Both the position numbers and the translations under genes were made by a program. Below the pieces are notes generated by a model. It was given only the letters and a program-made list of their open reading frames with translations, was not told the DNA's origin and ran no database searches. Below, piece after piece: positions 16,670 through 27,688 of a stretch of 64,000 bases of DNA. Source of the stretch: Chromobacterium violaceum ATCC 12472. GTDB taxonomy: Bacteria > Pseudomonadota > Gammaproteobacteria > Burkholderiales > Chromobacteriaceae. Location: contig NC_005085.1 of assembly GCF_000007705.1 (NCBI RefSeq), positions 3,605,752 to 3,669,751 on the forward strand, written 5' to 3'. Numbering within the stretch: position 1 is the stretch's first letter; every line of letters begins with the position of its first letter.

Positions 16670-18820
16670 ATGAAATTGAACTCCGGCCGGCTGTGGCTAA
16701 GAATCGCGACCTACGGCACCTTGGCCGTGGTCCTGCTGCTGGTATTGATCCGCGCGCTGATCTACTGGCAATTCGACGAAGCTGCCGTGCGCAGCAGCCT
16801 GACCCACGCCCTGCAAGACACCGGGCGCAGCGTCCGCATCGACGGCCGCATCACGCCCCAGGTTTTCCCCTCCCCCGGCATTGAGATAGAAAAACTCAGC
16901 ATCAGCGACCCCGGCAAGCCCGACGCCTTCGCCCGCGTCGAGATGCTGCGCGTGTCGCTGGCCTGGATGCCGCTGCTGTTCGGCAACCGCGAAGTCAAAG
17001 CGCTGGACCTGTACGGCCCCAGCGCCGGCGTCAGCCGCGGCCTGGACGGCCAGCTGAACATCGCCGACCTGTTCCAGCGCCGCCACCAGGACAGCTACAC
17101 CCTCAAGCTGGACCGGCTGACCGTGCGCGAAGGCACGCTGCTGCTGTCCGACCAGCTGACCCACACCGACAAGCGCCTGGCCAGCATCAGCCTGGACGCC
17201 GACAATCTGCGCGGCACCGCCGACGTCAGCTTCGGCGCCATCCTCGACGACGACAGGCGGCCGGTGCGGCTGGCGCTGACCACCCCGCTCACGATACAGG
17301 ACGACCAGGTCAGCCTGCCCGAGCTGGAGGCGGTGGCGATCAGCAACATCCAGGGCCTGGGCGAGACCAAGCTGACCATCGCCGGCCAGTACAAGCTCAA
17401 CTTCGCTTCGCTGCAGGCCACCGGCAGCGAGGTGACCGTCAGCTTCACCAGCGAGCGCCCCAGCAGCGAGGTCAAACTGACCCTGCCGCAGATCAACGCC
17501 AGCCTGCGCGAGCTGACCATGCCGTCCGGCAGCCTCAGCGCCAAGCTCAGCTACGCGCGCAGCCAGTACCAGCTGCAGGCGGCGCTGGACAATCTGAAGC
17601 TGAGCGAGGGCGGCCTCTACGCCGACAAGCTGGACGGCGAGTTCAACTGGCTGGCCGGCTCCAGCAAGGTCAACGTCAAGCTGAACGCGCCGCTGTCGCT
17701 GGCCGGCATGAACCAGCTGCTGATGCAGCCGCTGAAGCTGACCAGCACCATCACCACGCCGGCGCTGCCGCGCGGCCGCCTGGTGGCCAGCATGGAGGGC
17801 GCGCTGGACGGCGACATCGACGAGCCGCGCTTCAACCTGCGCGTCGCCGGCAAGCTGGACGGCTCAGAGGTGTCCGCCACGCTGAGCCAGTATGGCCTGA
17901 TCAAGCCGCGCCACGAGGCCACGCTCAACATCGGCAAGCTGGACCTGAACCGCTACCTGCCGGAAACCCAGGGCGATCCGGTGGCCATCTTCCAGAACAC
18001 CAACGAGATTCCGCTGGACTGGCTGGACTTCTTCGACCTGAACGGCAAGGTGGCGATAGGCGAACTGGCGATGGGCCGCTTCCGCATCAACCACATCACC
18101 AGCAACGTGCGCATCAACCCGCGCGCCTTCGAGCTGGACCAGATGTCCGCCGACATCTACGACGGCCGCCTGCAGGGCGACGCCTCCCTGAGCCGGCGCG
18201 ACGTGCCGCACCTGCAGGTCAAGCAGACGCTGCAGGGCATGAAGATACGCCCGCTGCTGGTGGACCTGTTCAACTTCAACCGCCTGGACGGCAAGGGCAA
18301 CGGCAGGATAGACATCAACGCCGACGGCAAGTCCTTCGCCGAGCTGCGCAGCACGCTCAGCGGCGACGCCTCCTTCAGCCTGAACAACGGCGCGCTGACC
18401 GGCATAGACCTGGTCGCCGCGCTGAAGAACCTGCCGGCGGAATTGAAGGAATGGAACGGCGCTGCGCAGAACGACCAGAAAACCACCTTCTCCACGCTGT
18501 CCACCAGCTTCAAGCTGGACAGCGGCGTGGCGCGCAGCCAGGACCTGAAGCTGGCCTCGCAGCTGGTCAACGTCAACGGCGGCGGCAAGATGGACCTGAA
18601 GCAGAACATCGTCGACTACACGATGGACGTGCAGGCCAACCCTCAGGAATTCGCCCGGCTGAAAGGCGTCAACGTGCCGCTCAAGATCACCGGGCCGATC
18701 AACTCGCCGGTGTACGCGCTGGACTTCAACGCGCTGGTCAAGGGCAAGAAGACCGAAGGCGAAAAGCAACAGGCGCTGAAGCAGCAGCTTCAGAAGCAGA
18801 TCACCACGATACTGCCCTGA
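16670..18820 (+). CDS. asmA: AsmA-family envelope protein
   Basis: A 716-residue protein with one N-terminal transmembrane helix (about 11-33) followed by a long, beta-rich periplasmic region. The AsmA N-terminal signature (RSVRIDGRITPQVFPSPGIE) is near 50-70, and the C-terminal AsmA_2-like repeats occur near 470-690. AsmA-type proteins are thought to form hydrophobic grooves that carry phospholipids between membranes and affect outer-membrane assembly. Length and architecture are normal. The gene stands alone after the tRNA, ends at a strong terminator and is convergent with the Kef-type gene. Confidence 0.9.
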   Translation: MKLNSGRLWLRIATYGTLAVVLLLVLIRALIYWQFDEAAVRSSLTHALQDTGRSVRIDGRITPQVFPSPGIEIEKLSISDPGKPDAFARVEMLRVSLAWMPLLFGNREVKALDLYGPSAGVSRGLDGQLNIADLFQRRHQDSYTLKLDRLTVREGTLLLSDQLTHTDKRLASISLDADNLRGTADVSFGAILDDDRRPVRLALTTPLTIQDDQVSLPELEAVAISNIQGLGETKLTIAGQYKLNFASLQATGSEVTVSFTSERPSSEVKLTLPQINASLRELTMPSGSLSAKLSYARSQYQLQAALDNLKLSEGGLYADKLDGEFNWLAGSSKVNVKLNAPLSLAGMNQLLMQPLKLTSTITTPALPRGRLVASMEGALDGDIDEPRFNLRVAGKLDGSEVSATLSQYGLIKPRHEATLNIGKLDLNRYLPETQGDPVAIFQNTNEIPLDWLDFFDLNGKVAIGELAMGRFRINHITSNVRINPRAFELDQMSADIYDGRLQGDASLSRRDVPHLQVKQTLQGMKIRPLLVDLFNFNRLDGKGNGRIDINADGKSFAELRSTLSGDASFSLNNGALTGIDLVAALKNLPAELKEWNGAAQNDQKTTFSTLSTSFKLDSGVARSQDLKLASQLVNVNGGGKMDLKQNIVDYTMDVQANPQEFARLKGVNVPLKITGPINSPVYALDFNALVKGKKTEGEKQQALKQQLQKQITTILP

Positions 18821-18837
18821 GCCGACGGCCCCAAACG

Positions 18838-18865
18838 AAAAGCCCCGGGAAACCGGGGCTTTTTC
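18838..18865. terminator. Terminator between asmA and the convergent Kef gene
   Basis: AAGCCCCGG and CCGGGGCTT pair around a short A-rich loop, with a T tract after on the plus strand and A residues before it. It can serve both converging genes. Confidence 0.85.
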
Positions 18866-18879
18866 ATTGGGCGCGGGGC

Positions 18880-20850
18880 TCAATCTCCCTGCAGGATTCT
18901 CGACTCAGCCAGCGCCAGCTGCTCCGGCGTGCCGAGCAGCACCATCACGTCGTCCGGCGCCACCTCGAAGCTGTCGTCGAAATCGGTGCGGCGCACGCGG
19001 TTGCGGCGGATCGCCTTCAGCTCCACGCCCAGCGCGTCCAGGCCCAGCGCGCCCAGCGGCTGGCCGATCGCCGCCGCGCCGCCGCATACCTGCACGCTCA
19101 GCAGCCGGGGCACCAGCGACTCCTCCAGGCTTTCCGTCTCGTCGCTGCTGCCGCGGAAGAAGCCGCGGAACAGATCGTAGCGTTCCTCGCGCACCGCGCG
19201 GATGCGCCGCAGCACCCGGCTGGGCGGCACGCCCGCCTCCAGCAGCGCCTGCGAGGCCAGCATCAGGCTGCCTTCCATCACCTCGGCCACCACCTCGTCG
19301 GCGCCGGCCTGGCGCAGCACGTCCAGCTCGCTTTCATCTATGGTGCGCACGATCACCGGCAGATCCGGCCGCACCTCGCGCACCGTGTGCAAAATGCGCA
19401 AGGCGGCATGGGTGTCGGCGAAGGTCACCACCACCACCTTGGCGCGCATCAGGCCGGCGGCGAGCAGCACCTCCTTCTTGCCGGCGTCGCCGAACACCAC
19501 CGGGTCGCCGGCCTCGCCCGCCTCCCTCACCCGCTCCGGATCCATGTCCAGCGCGAACATATTGATCTTCTCGGTCTCCAGCAAACGGGCCAGCGCCTGG
19601 CCGCTGCGGCCGTAGCCGCAAATCAGCACATGCTCGTCCTTGCTCATGCCGGCCACCAGCATCTGGTGCAGGTCCAGCGATTGCAGCATCCAGTCCTGCT
19701 TGATCAGCCTGCGGGTGATGCGCTCGCCGTGCATGATCAGGAAAGGCGCCGCCAGCATGGAGATCAGTATCGCGGCGATGGCGGCCTGGGCCATCGGCGC
19801 GGCCACCAGCTTCAAGTTCAGCGCCAGCGACAGCAGCACGAAGCCGAACTCGCCGCCCTGGGCCAGAGCCAGCGCCGAGCGCATCGCGTCGTTGGAACGA
19901 TGGCCGAACAAACGGCCCAGACCGAACACCACCGCCAGCTTCAAAGGCAGCAGCAGCGCCAGCAACAGCAAAACCTCGCCGAAGCGGCCGAACAGCACCG
20001 ACAATTCCAGCTTCATGCCCACGGTGATGAAGAAGAAACCCAGCAGGATGTCGCGGAAAGGCTTGATGTCCTCCTCCACCTGGTAGCGGTACTCGGTTTC
20101 CGAGATCAGCATGCCGGCGACGAAGGCCCCCAGCGCCAGGCTGAGGCCGGAGAGCTCGGTCATCCAGGCGATGCCCAGCGTCACCAGCAGCACGTTGATC
20201 ATGAACAATTCGCCGGAACGCTGGCGCGCCACCAGGTGGAACCAGGGCCGCACCAGACGCTGGCCGAAGAACAGCAGCAAGGCCAGCACCACCAGCACCT
20301 TGCCGCCCGCCTTGGCCAGATCCAGCCACAGCGTGTCGCTGCCGCCGGCGAAGGCCGGCAGCATGATCAGCAGCGGCACCACGGCGATGTCCTGGAACAG
20401 CAGCACGCCGATCGCCAGCTGGCCGTGCGGCTGGTTCAATTCCAGCCGTTCCGCCAGCAGTTTGCTGACGATGGCGGTGGACGACATCGCCAATGCCCCG
20501 CCGATGGCGAAACCAGTCAGCGGGCTGCCTGTCAGATAGGCGATGGCCATCGCCACCAGCAGCATGGTCAGCGCCACCTGGGCGAAACCGACGCCGAACA
20601 CCAGCTGGCGCATCGCCCTCAGCCTGGGCAGCGAAAACTCCAGGCCTATGGTGAACATCATGAACACGATGCCGATCTCGCCGAGGAAGGCAGTCTCCTT
20701 GCCCTGCGGAATCAGGTTCATCACCCCCGGCCCCGTCAGGAAGCCCACCACCAGGTAGCCGAGCATGGCCGGCACCTTCAGGCTGCGGCACAGGGTGACC
20801 ACCAGCACGGCGGCCAGCAGGACGAGGACGATGGGGGCCATGGAATGCAT
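18880..20850 (-). CDS. Kef-type monovalent cation:proton antiporter (CPA2)
   Basis: A 656-residue protein; the ATG at 20850 follows CAGGAG, while an upstream TTG is less likely. About twelve transmembrane helices form a CPA2 exchanger (LVVGFLTGPGVMNLI near the start, GVLLFQDIAVVPLL in the middle). They are followed by a cytoplasmic RCK/TrkA-N domain with the nucleotide motif ICGYGRSGQ, and a C-terminal TrkA-C domain (about 565-650). KefB/KefC proteins release K+ in exchange for H+ during electrophile stress. No KefF/KefG ancillary oxidoreductase gene is adjacent. KefB versus KefC cannot be decided. Confidence 0.88.
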   Translation of the reverse strand: MHSMAPIVLVLLAAVLVVTLCRSLKVPAMLGYLVVGFLTGPGVMNLIPQGKETAFLGEIGIVFMMFTIGLEFSLPRLRAMRQLVFGVGFAQVALTMLLVAMAIAYLTGSPLTGFAIGGALAMSSTAIVSKLLAERLELNQPHGQLAIGVLLFQDIAVVPLLIMLPAFAGGSDTLWLDLAKAGGKVLVVLALLLFFGQRLVRPWFHLVARQRSGELFMINVLLVTLGIAWMTELSGLSLALGAFVAGMLISETEYRYQVEEDIKPFRDILLGFFFITVGMKLELSVLFGRFGEVLLLLALLLPLKLAVVFGLGRLFGHRSNDAMRSALALAQGGEFGFVLLSLALNLKLVAAPMAQAAIAAILISMLAAPFLIMHGERITRRLIKQDWMLQSLDLHQMLVAGMSKDEHVLICGYGRSGQALARLLETEKINMFALDMDPERVREAGEAGDPVVFGDAGKKEVLLAAGLMRAKVVVVTFADTHAALRILHTVREVRPDLPVIVRTIDESELDVLRQAGADEVVAEVMEGSLMLASQALLEAGVPPSRVLRRIRAVREERYDLFRGFFRGSSDETESLEESLVPRLLSVQVCGGAAAIGQPLGALGLDALGVELKAIRRNRVRRTDFDDSFEVAPDDVMVLLGTPEQLALAESRILQGD

Positions 20851-20961
20851 CGGCGGACGGGGCTCCTGGGTAAGAATTGGCAACGGAAAACACGACCGCC
20901 AAGCAAAACTTGCACCAGCACCCGCGTCAATCGATTATAACCTTTGATATACTTTTGCCTT

Positions 20962-21939
20962 ATGGAAAAAACTCACATCAGCCGCCTGGAGACGGCGCGC
21001 GAAGTGCTGCTCACCGAAGCGGCCGCGCTGAGCACCCTGGCCGAACGCCTGAACGGCGAGTTTCTGGACGCGGTGGAAGCGATTCTGGCCTGCCAGGGCC
21101 GCGTGATTGTCACCGGCATGGGCAAGTCCGGCCACGTCGGCCGCAAGATCGCCGCCACGCTGGCCAGCACCGGCACCCCGGCCTTCTTCGTGCATCCGGC
21201 CGAAGCCGCCCACGGCGACCTGGGCATGATCACCGGCGACGATGTGGTGATCGCGCTGTCCAACTCCGGCGAGTCGGCCGAAGTGGTGTCGCTGCTGCCG
21301 GCGCTGAAGCTGAAAGGCAGCAAGCTGATCGCGGTGACCGGCCGGTCCGAATCGACGCTGGCGCAGGCCGCCGACGTCCTGCTGCACACGCATGTCGAGC
21401 GCGAGGCCTGCCCGCTGAACCTGGCGCCGACCACCAGCACCACCGCGCAGATCGCGCTGGGCGACGCGCTGGCGGTGACGCTGATGGAGGCGCGCGGCTT
21501 CGGGCAGAGCGATTTCGCGCTGTCCCACCCGGGCGGCAGCCTGGGCCGGCGCCTGCTGGTGCACGTGAAGGACCTCATGCACGGCGGCGACGCCCTGCCC
21601 CGCGTGGCGCCGGGCACGCCGCTGAAGGACGCGCTGCTGGAAATGTCCCAGAAACGTCTGGGCATGGTCACCGTCGGCGATGCCGACGGCACGCTGCACG
21701 GCATCTACACCGACGGCGACTTGCGCCGCACGCTGGAAAAGGGCGTGGACGTCTACCGCTTGAAAGTGGACGAGGTAATGGGCCGCAAGCCGCGCACGAT
21801 ACAACCGGACAAGCTGGCGGCCGAGGCCGGCTTCCTGATGAAACAGCACCAGATCACCAGCCTGGTGGTCGTCGACGCCCAGGGCAAGCTGGCCGGCGTG
21901 CTCCACATGCACGACCTGCTGCACGCCGGCGTGTTTTAA
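20962..21939 (+). CDS. kdsD: Arabinose-5-phosphate isomerase
   Basis: A 325-residue enzyme converting ribulose-5-phosphate to arabinose-5-phosphate, the first committed step to KDO of LPS. The N-terminal SIS domain has GMGKSGHVGRK, the catalytic-region AHGDLGM and SNSGESAE. Two CBS domains follow (about 200-320). The ATG at 20962 gives the usual N-terminus (MEKTHISRLETAREVL); the frame could start earlier at a TTG. A TATAAC/GATATAC-rich promoter lies just upstream, divergent from the Kef gene. It heads a long operon with kdsC and the lpt genes. Confidence 0.95.
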   Translation: MEKTHISRLETAREVLLTEAAALSTLAERLNGEFLDAVEAILACQGRVIVTGMGKSGHVGRKIAATLASTGTPAFFVHPAEAAHGDLGMITGDDVVIALSNSGESAEVVSLLPALKLKGSKLIAVTGRSESTLAQAADVLLHTHVEREACPLNLAPTTSTTAQIALGDALAVTLMEARGFGQSDFALSHPGGSLGRRLLVHVKDLMHGGDALPRVAPGTPLKDALLEMSQKRLGMVTVGDADGTLHGIYTDGDLRRTLEKGVDVYRLKVDEVMGRKPRTIQPDKLAAEAGFLMKQHQITSLVVVDAQGKLAGVLHMHDLLHAGVF

Positions 21940-21985
21940 CACCAGCCGGCCGGTCGCATCGACCGGCGGCGGCAAGGATCAAGCA

Positions 21986-22510
21986 ATGCGTATGATTTCC
22001 GAGCAGGCCCGCAAGGTGAAACTGCTGATCATGGATGTGGACGGCGTTCTCACCGACGGCCGCATCTACTACAACGCCCAGGGCGAGGAGAGCAAGTCCT
22101 TCTACGTGCAGGACGGCCTCGGCCTGCGCCTGCTGCAGGGCGCAGGCGTGCAGCTGGCCATCATCTCCGGCCGCGCCGACCGCTGCGTCGAGCATCGCGC
22201 CCGCGCGCTGAACATCGACCATTACTACGGCGGCGTCCACGACAAGCAAGTCGCGCTGGCCGATCTGCTGGACAAGACCGGCCTGTCCGCCGACGAGTGC
22301 GCCTTCATCGGCGACGACCTGATCGACCTTCCCATCCTGACCCGGGTCGGCCTGGCCGTGGCCGTGCCCGAGGCTCCGCCGCAGGTGCGCCAGCATTGCC
22401 ATTACGTGACCGGCAACCCCGGCGGCCACGGCGCGGTGCGCGAGCTCGCCGAGCTGATCATGCAGGCCCAGGGCAGTTTCGAAGGCGTGCTCGCACGGTA
22501 TCTGGCATGA
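21986..22510 (+). CDS. kdsC: KDO-8-phosphate phosphatase
   Basis: A 174-residue HAD-family phosphatase with the nucleophile motif MDVDGVLTDG (Asp17 and Asp19), SGR in motif II and GDDLIDLP in motif IV. It removes phosphate from KDO-8-phosphate. The short size without a large cap fits the tetrameric C0-type KdsC. Its stop overlaps lptC by ATGA. Confidence 0.95.
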   Translation: MRMISEQARKVKLLIMDVDGVLTDGRIYYNAQGEESKSFYVQDGLGLRLLQGAGVQLAIISGRADRCVEHRARALNIDHYYGGVHDKQVALADLLDKTGLSADECAFIGDDLIDLPILTRVGLAVAVPEAPPQVRQHCHYVTGNPGGHGAVRELAELIMQAQGSFEGVLARYLA

Positions 22511-23076
22511 TCAAGCTGCTGCGCTCACACCGCCTGTTCCCGGTGCTGCTGATCGGCCTGACCGCGCTGCTGACGGTATGGCTGGACCAGATCTCGCGCT
22601 GGGACAGCCACCGCCGCGAGCTGGACCCGGACAAGCCCGAATACGTGGCGGAAAACCTGGTGGCAACCCGCTACGACAAGCAGGGCATGCTGATGGACAA
22701 GCTGATCGCCACCCGGATGTGGCAATACCCAGGCAAGCCCGACGCCTATTTCGAGAACCCCGACCTGTACCAGTACCAGCAGGGCGCGCTGCAATACCAC
22801 GTGACCGGCGAGACCGGACGCTACAACAACAAAAGCCAGCAGGCCTACTTCGACAAGAAAGTCGTTTTGATCAAACCCGCAGACAGCAAGCAACCGGAAA
22901 CCCGGCTGGTCAGCAGCGCGATGTTCGTCGACACCGGCAAGCGCTTCGCCAGCTCCAAGGCGCCATCGGTGATCTATCAGGGCAATTCGGTGGCCAACTC
23001 CATCGGCTTCAGCTACCAGGAGTCGCTGGGCCTGCTCAATCTGTACTCCAAAACCAAGATCGTCTATGTCAAATAA
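22507..23076 (+). CDS. lptC: LPS export protein LptC
   Basis: A 189-residue bitopic protein: an N-terminal transmembrane helix (about 10-26), then a periplasmic beta-jellyroll (PDYLAENL-type stretch near 45, here PEYVAENLVATRYDKQG). It passes LPS from LptBFG to LptA. The start overlaps kdsC and the end overlaps lptA by 11 bp, which supports both starts. lptF and lptG are not in this window. Confidence 0.93.
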   Translation: MIKLLRSHRLFPVLLIGLTALLTVWLDQISRWDSHRRELDPDKPEYVAENLVATRYDKQGMLMDKLIATRMWQYPGKPDAYFENPDLYQYQQGALQYHVTGETGRYNNKSQQAYFDKKVVLIKPADSKQPETRLVSSAMFVDTGKRFASSKAPSVIYQGNSVANSIGFSYQESLGLLNLYSKTKIVYVK

Positions 23077-23622
23077 CTCCCGCATCCTGCTGGCCGGCCT
23101 GCTGCTGTCCGCCGCCGCGCTGGCCCACGCCGAACAGGCGGATAAAACCAAGCCCATCGAAATCACCAGCGACAACGGCTGCACCATGGAGCAGACCAAG
23201 GGCATCTCCACCTGCACCGGCAACGTGGTGGTGGTGCAGGGCACGCTGCGCCTGAACGCCGACAAGGTAGTCGCCACGCAGGACCAGCAGGGCAACCAGA
23301 CGCTGCAGGCCACCGGCCGCATCGTCACCTTCCGCCAGAAGCTGGACAACAACAGCGGCTGGATCGAAGGCCAATCCAGCAAGCTCGACTACGACAGCGC
23401 CAAGCACTTCGCGGTGCTGACCGGCAACGCCCGCGTCAAGCGCAACGGCGACCTCGTGATCGGCAACGTGATCACCTACGACACCCAGAGCGAGGTCTAC
23501 CAGGTGATGGGCGGCGGCGCCAGCGCCGGCAAGGGCGGCGGACGCACCACGGTGATCCTGCAGCCCAAGACCTCCGCGTCGCAGCCGGCGGCCGCCAAGC
23601 CCGCCGCCGGAGCCGCCAAGCC

Positions 23623-23626
<4 letters not shown>
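23066..23626 (+). CDS. lptA: Periplasmic LPS transport protein LptA
   Basis: A 186-residue protein with a signal peptide (cleavage near ALAHA) and an OstA-like beta-jellyroll ([29 protein letters not shown] in two pieces). It ends in an Ala/Pro/Lys-rich tail of about 20 residues. It bridges the inner and outer membrane Lpt complexes. It overlaps lptC at its start and lptB at its stop. Confidence 0.94.
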
Positions 23627-24351
<725 letters not shown>

Positions 24352-24354
24352 GCG

Positions 24355-25755
24355 ATGAAACAGGCCCTTCAGCTCAAGGTATCCCAGCAACTGACGCTGA
24401 CGCCGCAGCTGCAGCAGTCGATCAAGCTGCTGCAGCTGTCCACGCTGGATCTGCAGGCGGAAGTGGAACGCTTCCTGCTCGACAATCCGCTGCTGGAGCG
24501 CGGCGACGAGCCCCGCGACGGCGAGGCCCCGGGCGACGGCCCCGAACAGCAGGACAGCCCGGTCGAAGCGCAGGAAGCCGATAGCCGCGACGACGGCGCC
24601 GGCGAGCTGCTGGACTGGGGCGCGGGCGCACGCAAGGGGGACGACGACGACTTCGACCCCATGCTCAACGTGCCCTGCCCCATCAGCCTGCGCGAGCACC
24701 TGCTGACCCAGCTGGGCGAGCTCGCCCTCACCGACCGCGACCGCGCGGTGGTCAGCCTGCTGATCGAGGAGCTGGACGACGACGGCTACCTGCCGCTGGG
24801 ACTGGACGAACTGGCCGGCAACCTGCCGCTGGAACTGGAGCTGGACAGCGACGAGCTGGCGGTGGGCCTCGCGCTGCTGCAGCAGTTCGACCCGGCCGGC
24901 GTCGGCGCCCGCTCGCTGGCCGAATCGCTGACGCTGCAGCTGCGGCGCCTGCCGGGAGACGAGCCCGGGCACGCGCTGGCGCTGGCCATCGTCCGCGAGC
25001 ATCTGGCATTGCTGGGCGGACGCGACTACGCCAGGCTGAAAAAGCTGCTGCGCTGCGACGACGCCGCGCTGCGCGACGCGCAGGCGCTGATCGCCAGGCT
25101 CAACCCCCATCCCGCCACCGGCTTCGGCCACGGCGACGTCCACTACGTGATCCCCGACATCAGCGTACGCAAGCTGCGCGGCCGCTGGACCGCCGAGCTC
25201 AACCGCGCCGCGATGCCCCGCCTGCGGGTCAACCGGCTGTACGAACGGATGCTGGCCGACCACCGCGCCGGCGGCGAAATGTCGGGCCGTCTGCAGGAGG
25301 CGCGCTGGCTGGTCAAGAACATCCAGCAGCGATTTGACACCATACTCAAAGTGGCGGAAGCTATTGTCGAGCGTCAACAGTTGTTCTTTGAGCACGGCGA
25401 AGTGGCGATGCGCCCGCTGATTCTGCGGGACATCGCGGAAGAGCTGGGCCTGCACGAATCCACCGTTTCCCGATCCACCAGCCAGAAATACCTGCTCTGT
25501 TCGCGGGGTTTGTTCGAGCTCAAGTATTTCTTCGGCAGTTCGCTGGAAACTGAAAGCGGCGGCGAGTGCTCCGCCACCGCGATCAAGGCCCATATCCGCG
25601 GCATGATAGACGCCGAGGACCGCGCCAAGCCGCTGTCCGACAGCGCCATCGCCGACGCGCTGGCCAAACAGGGAATTCAGGTTGCCAGACGCACCGTAGC
25701 CAAGTATCGTGAAGCCATGCAGATTCCGGCGGTGAATCTGCGCAAGGCGCTGTAG
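24355..25755 (+). CDS. rpoN: RNA polymerase sigma-54 factor
   Basis: A 466-residue sigma-54. Region I is Gln/Leu-rich (LKVSQQLTLTPQLQQSIKLL); region II is an acidic, variable spacer (about 45-105); the core-binding and HTH regions follow. The C-terminal RpoN box reads ARRTVAKYREAM. It directs transcription from -24/-12 promoters with AAA+ activators. The gene lies between lptB and hpf as in many proteobacteria. Confidence 0.96.
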   Translation: MKQALQLKVSQQLTLTPQLQQSIKLLQLSTLDLQAEVERFLLDNPLLERGDEPRDGEAPGDGPEQQDSPVEAQEADSRDDGAGELLDWGAGARKGDDDDFDPMLNVPCPISLREHLLTQLGELALTDRDRAVVSLLIEELDDDGYLPLGLDELAGNLPLELELDSDELAVGLALLQQFDPAGVGARSLAESLTLQLRRLPGDEPGHALALAIVREHLALLGGRDYARLKKLLRCDDAALRDAQALIARLNPHPATGFGHGDVHYVIPDISVRKLRGRWTAELNRAAMPRLRVNRLYERMLADHRAGGEMSGRLQEARWLVKNIQQRFDTILKVAEAIVERQQLFFEHGEVAMRPLILRDIAEELGLHESTVSRSTSQKYLLCSRGLFELKYFFGSSLETESGGECSATAIKAHIRGMIDAEDRAKPLSDSAIADALAKQGIQVARRTVAKYREAMQIPAVNLRKAL

Positions 25756-25822
25756 GGCGCCTCAAGAATACAATGCCGCCCGACAACCCGACCGGGCGGT
25801 CAACACCAGAAGGAGCTAGGGT

Positions 25823-26155
25823 ATGAACCTCAAAGTAACTGGCCTGCACCTGGAAGTCACCCCGTCGCTGCGCGAATACATCGAGAACAAGCTGGAGCGC
25901 ATTACCCGCCATGTCGACCATGTGATCGACATCTCCGTCACCCTGTCGGTGGACAAGCTGGTCCAGAAGGCCGAAGTCAATGTGCACCTGTCCGGCAAGG
26001 ACATCCACATCGAGGCTTCCGAGGCCGATCTCTACGCCGCCATCGATATCCTGATGGACAAGCTGGACCGCCAGGTCCTGAAATACAAGGAAAAGCTGAC
26101 CGAGCACCGCGCGCTGGGCTCGGGCGAGGCCTCGCAGACCCAGGCTTCGCTGTAA
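25823..26155 (+). CDS. hpf: Ribosome hibernation promoting factor, short form
   Basis: A 110-residue HPF/YfiA-fold protein ([20 protein letters not shown], then KLERI). It lacks the C-terminal dimerisation domain of long HPF, so it belongs to the short gammaproteobacterial/betaproteobacterial type that acts with RMF-like partners to inactivate 70S ribosomes. A strong AAGGAG Shine-Dalgarno precedes it and a terminator follows. Confidence 0.93.
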   Translation: MNLKVTGLHLEVTPSLREYIENKLERITRHVDHVIDISVTLSVDKLVQKAEVNVHLSGKDIHIEASEADLYAAIDILMDKLDRQVLKYKEKLTEHRALGSGEASQTQASL

Positions 26156-26170
26156 GGCCTGACTGAAGAG

Positions 26171-26198
26171 AACGGGAGCCTGGCGGTTCCCGTTTTTC
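26171..26198 (+). terminator. Terminator after hpf
   Basis: AACGGGAGCC pairs with GGTTCCCGTT around TGGC (one G-T pair), followed by a run of T. It separates hpf from ptsN, though readthrough is possible. Confidence 0.8.
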
Positions 26199-26277
26199 TT
26201 TGCGCTTGCCGGTTTTCAGTACTATCAAGGCAACGTAGAATCCACAGTTTCCCCAAAAGCCGCATGCATAATCCAAC

Positions 26278-26739
26278 ATGAATCTCATCGGCAAGATCCT
26301 GACCCCGGACCATATCCTGCTGGACCTGGACGTCGCCAGCAAGAAACGGGTGTTCGAGCAGGTGGGCCTGCTGGTGGAAAACACCCGCGGCATCGCCCGC
26401 AGCGAGATTTTCGACAGCCTGTTCAGCCGTGAAAAACTGGGCTCCACCGGACTCGGCCAGGGCGTGGCCATCCCCCATGGCCGCGCGCGCGGCCTGAAGG
26501 AAGCCACCGGCGTGTTCATCCGCCTGAAGGCGCCCATCCCCTTCGACGCCCCGGACGGCAAGCCGGTGCAATGCCTGTTCGTGCTGCTGGTGCCCGAGCA
26601 CGCCACCGACCTGCATCTGCAGGTGCTGTCGGAGCTGGCGCAGATGTTCTCCAGCCGCCAGATGCGCGAGCAGATGCTGGGCGTGGACGCGCGCGACGAC
26701 CTGTACCAGCTGCTTTGCGAATGGACCCCCCATGCCTAG
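26278..26739 (+). CDS. ptsN: Nitrogen-PTS enzyme IIA
   Basis: A 153-residue EIIA-Ntr. The phosphorylatable histidine is His67 in GVAIPHGRA. It receives phosphate from NPr/EI-Ntr and regulates K+ transport, nitrogen and envelope functions instead of carrying sugar. It overlaps hprK by 8 bp. Confidence 0.94.
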   Translation: MNLIGKILTPDHILLDLDVASKKRVFEQVGLLVENTRGIARSEIFDSLFSREKLGSTGLGQGVAIPHGRARGLKEATGVFIRLKAPIPFDAPDGKPVQCLFVLLVPEHATDLHLQVLSELAQMFSSRQMREQMLGVDARDDLYQLLCEWTPHA

Positions 26740-27688
26740 CATCACCGTGCGCCGGCTGTATCAGGAAAACCAGCAGAAACTGAATCTCACCTGGGTCGCC
26801 GGCACCGGCGGCTCCGACAATGTGATTGGCAACGACGACCAGCGTCCTACGCTGGCCCTGGTCGGCCACCTGAACTTCATCCACCCCAACCGGGTGCAGG
26901 TGCTGGGCCTCGCCGAGGTGGACTACCTGAACAAGCTGGAGCAGTCGGCGGCCAAGACCGCGCTGGACCAGCTGTTCCACAAGAGCATGTCGGTGGTGAT
27001 GGTGGCCAACGGCCAGCCCGTGCCCCGGCTGCTGCGCGACTACTGCCACAGCCACAACGTGCCCTTGATGTGCAGCACGCTGGAAAGCCCGTACCTGATG
27101 GACGTGCTGCGGATTTACCTGGCGCGGGCGCTGGCGGTGTCCACGGTGCTGCACGGCGTGTTCCTCGACGTGTTCGAGATCGGCGTGCTGATCATGGGCG
27201 ACTCGGCGATGGGCAAGAGCGAACTGGCGCTGGAGCTGATTTCCCGCGGCCACGGCATGGTGGCCGACGACGCGGTGGAGCTGTACCGCATCGGCCCGGA
27301 CACGCTGGAGGGCCGTTGCCCGCCGCTGCTGCGCGACTTTCTGGAAGTGCGCGGCCTCGGCATCCTCAACATCCGCACCATCTTCGGCGAGACCGCGGTC
27401 CGTCCCAAGAAAGTGCTGAAGCTGATCATCCACTTGGTCAAGGCCAACGACCAGGCGATGCAGGCGCTGGACCGGCTCAACATCCAGTCCGAAACCCAGG
27501 ACATCATCGGCGTCACCGTGCGCAAGGTGGTGCTGCCGGTGGCCGCAGGCCGCAACCTGGCGGTGCTGGTGGAAGCCGCGGTGCGCAATTACATCCTGCA
27601 GCTGCGCGGCATAGACAGCACCCGCGAGTTCATCGAACGCCATACCAACTTCTTGAGAGACCAGGAAAATGCGCCTGATATTGATTAG
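26732..27688 (+). CDS. hprK: HPr kinase/phosphorylase
   Basis: A 318-residue HprK with the P-loop GDSAMGKSE near residue 155 and the C-terminal signature [17 protein letters not shown]. It phosphorylates and dephosphorylates a regulatory serine on HPr-like proteins. Its presence beside ptsN and rapZ is typical of beta- and alphaproteobacteria, which lack complete sugar-PTS carbon repression. It overlaps rapZ by 20 bp. Confidence 0.95.
   Translation: MPSITVRRLYQENQQKLNLTWVAGTGGSDNVIGNDDQRPTLALVGHLNFIHPNRVQVLGLAEVDYLNKLEQSAAKTALDQLFHKSMSVVMVANGQPVPRLLRDYCHSHNVPLMCSTLESPYLMDVLRIYLARALAVSTVLHGVFLDVFEIGVLIMGDSAMGKSELALELISRGHGMVADDAVELYRIGPDTLEGRCPPLLRDFLEVRGLGILNIRTIFGETAVRPKKVLKLIIHLVKANDQAMQALDRLNIQSETQDIIGVTVRKVVLPVAAGRNLAVLVEAAVRNYILQLRGIDSTREFIERHTNFLRDQENAPDID

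Noticed and set aside
18451-20940. 829-codon plus-strand frame across the end of asmA and the Kef gene
   Set aside because: His/Gln/Arg-rich composition is the mirror of the well-supported minus-strand Kef antiporter.
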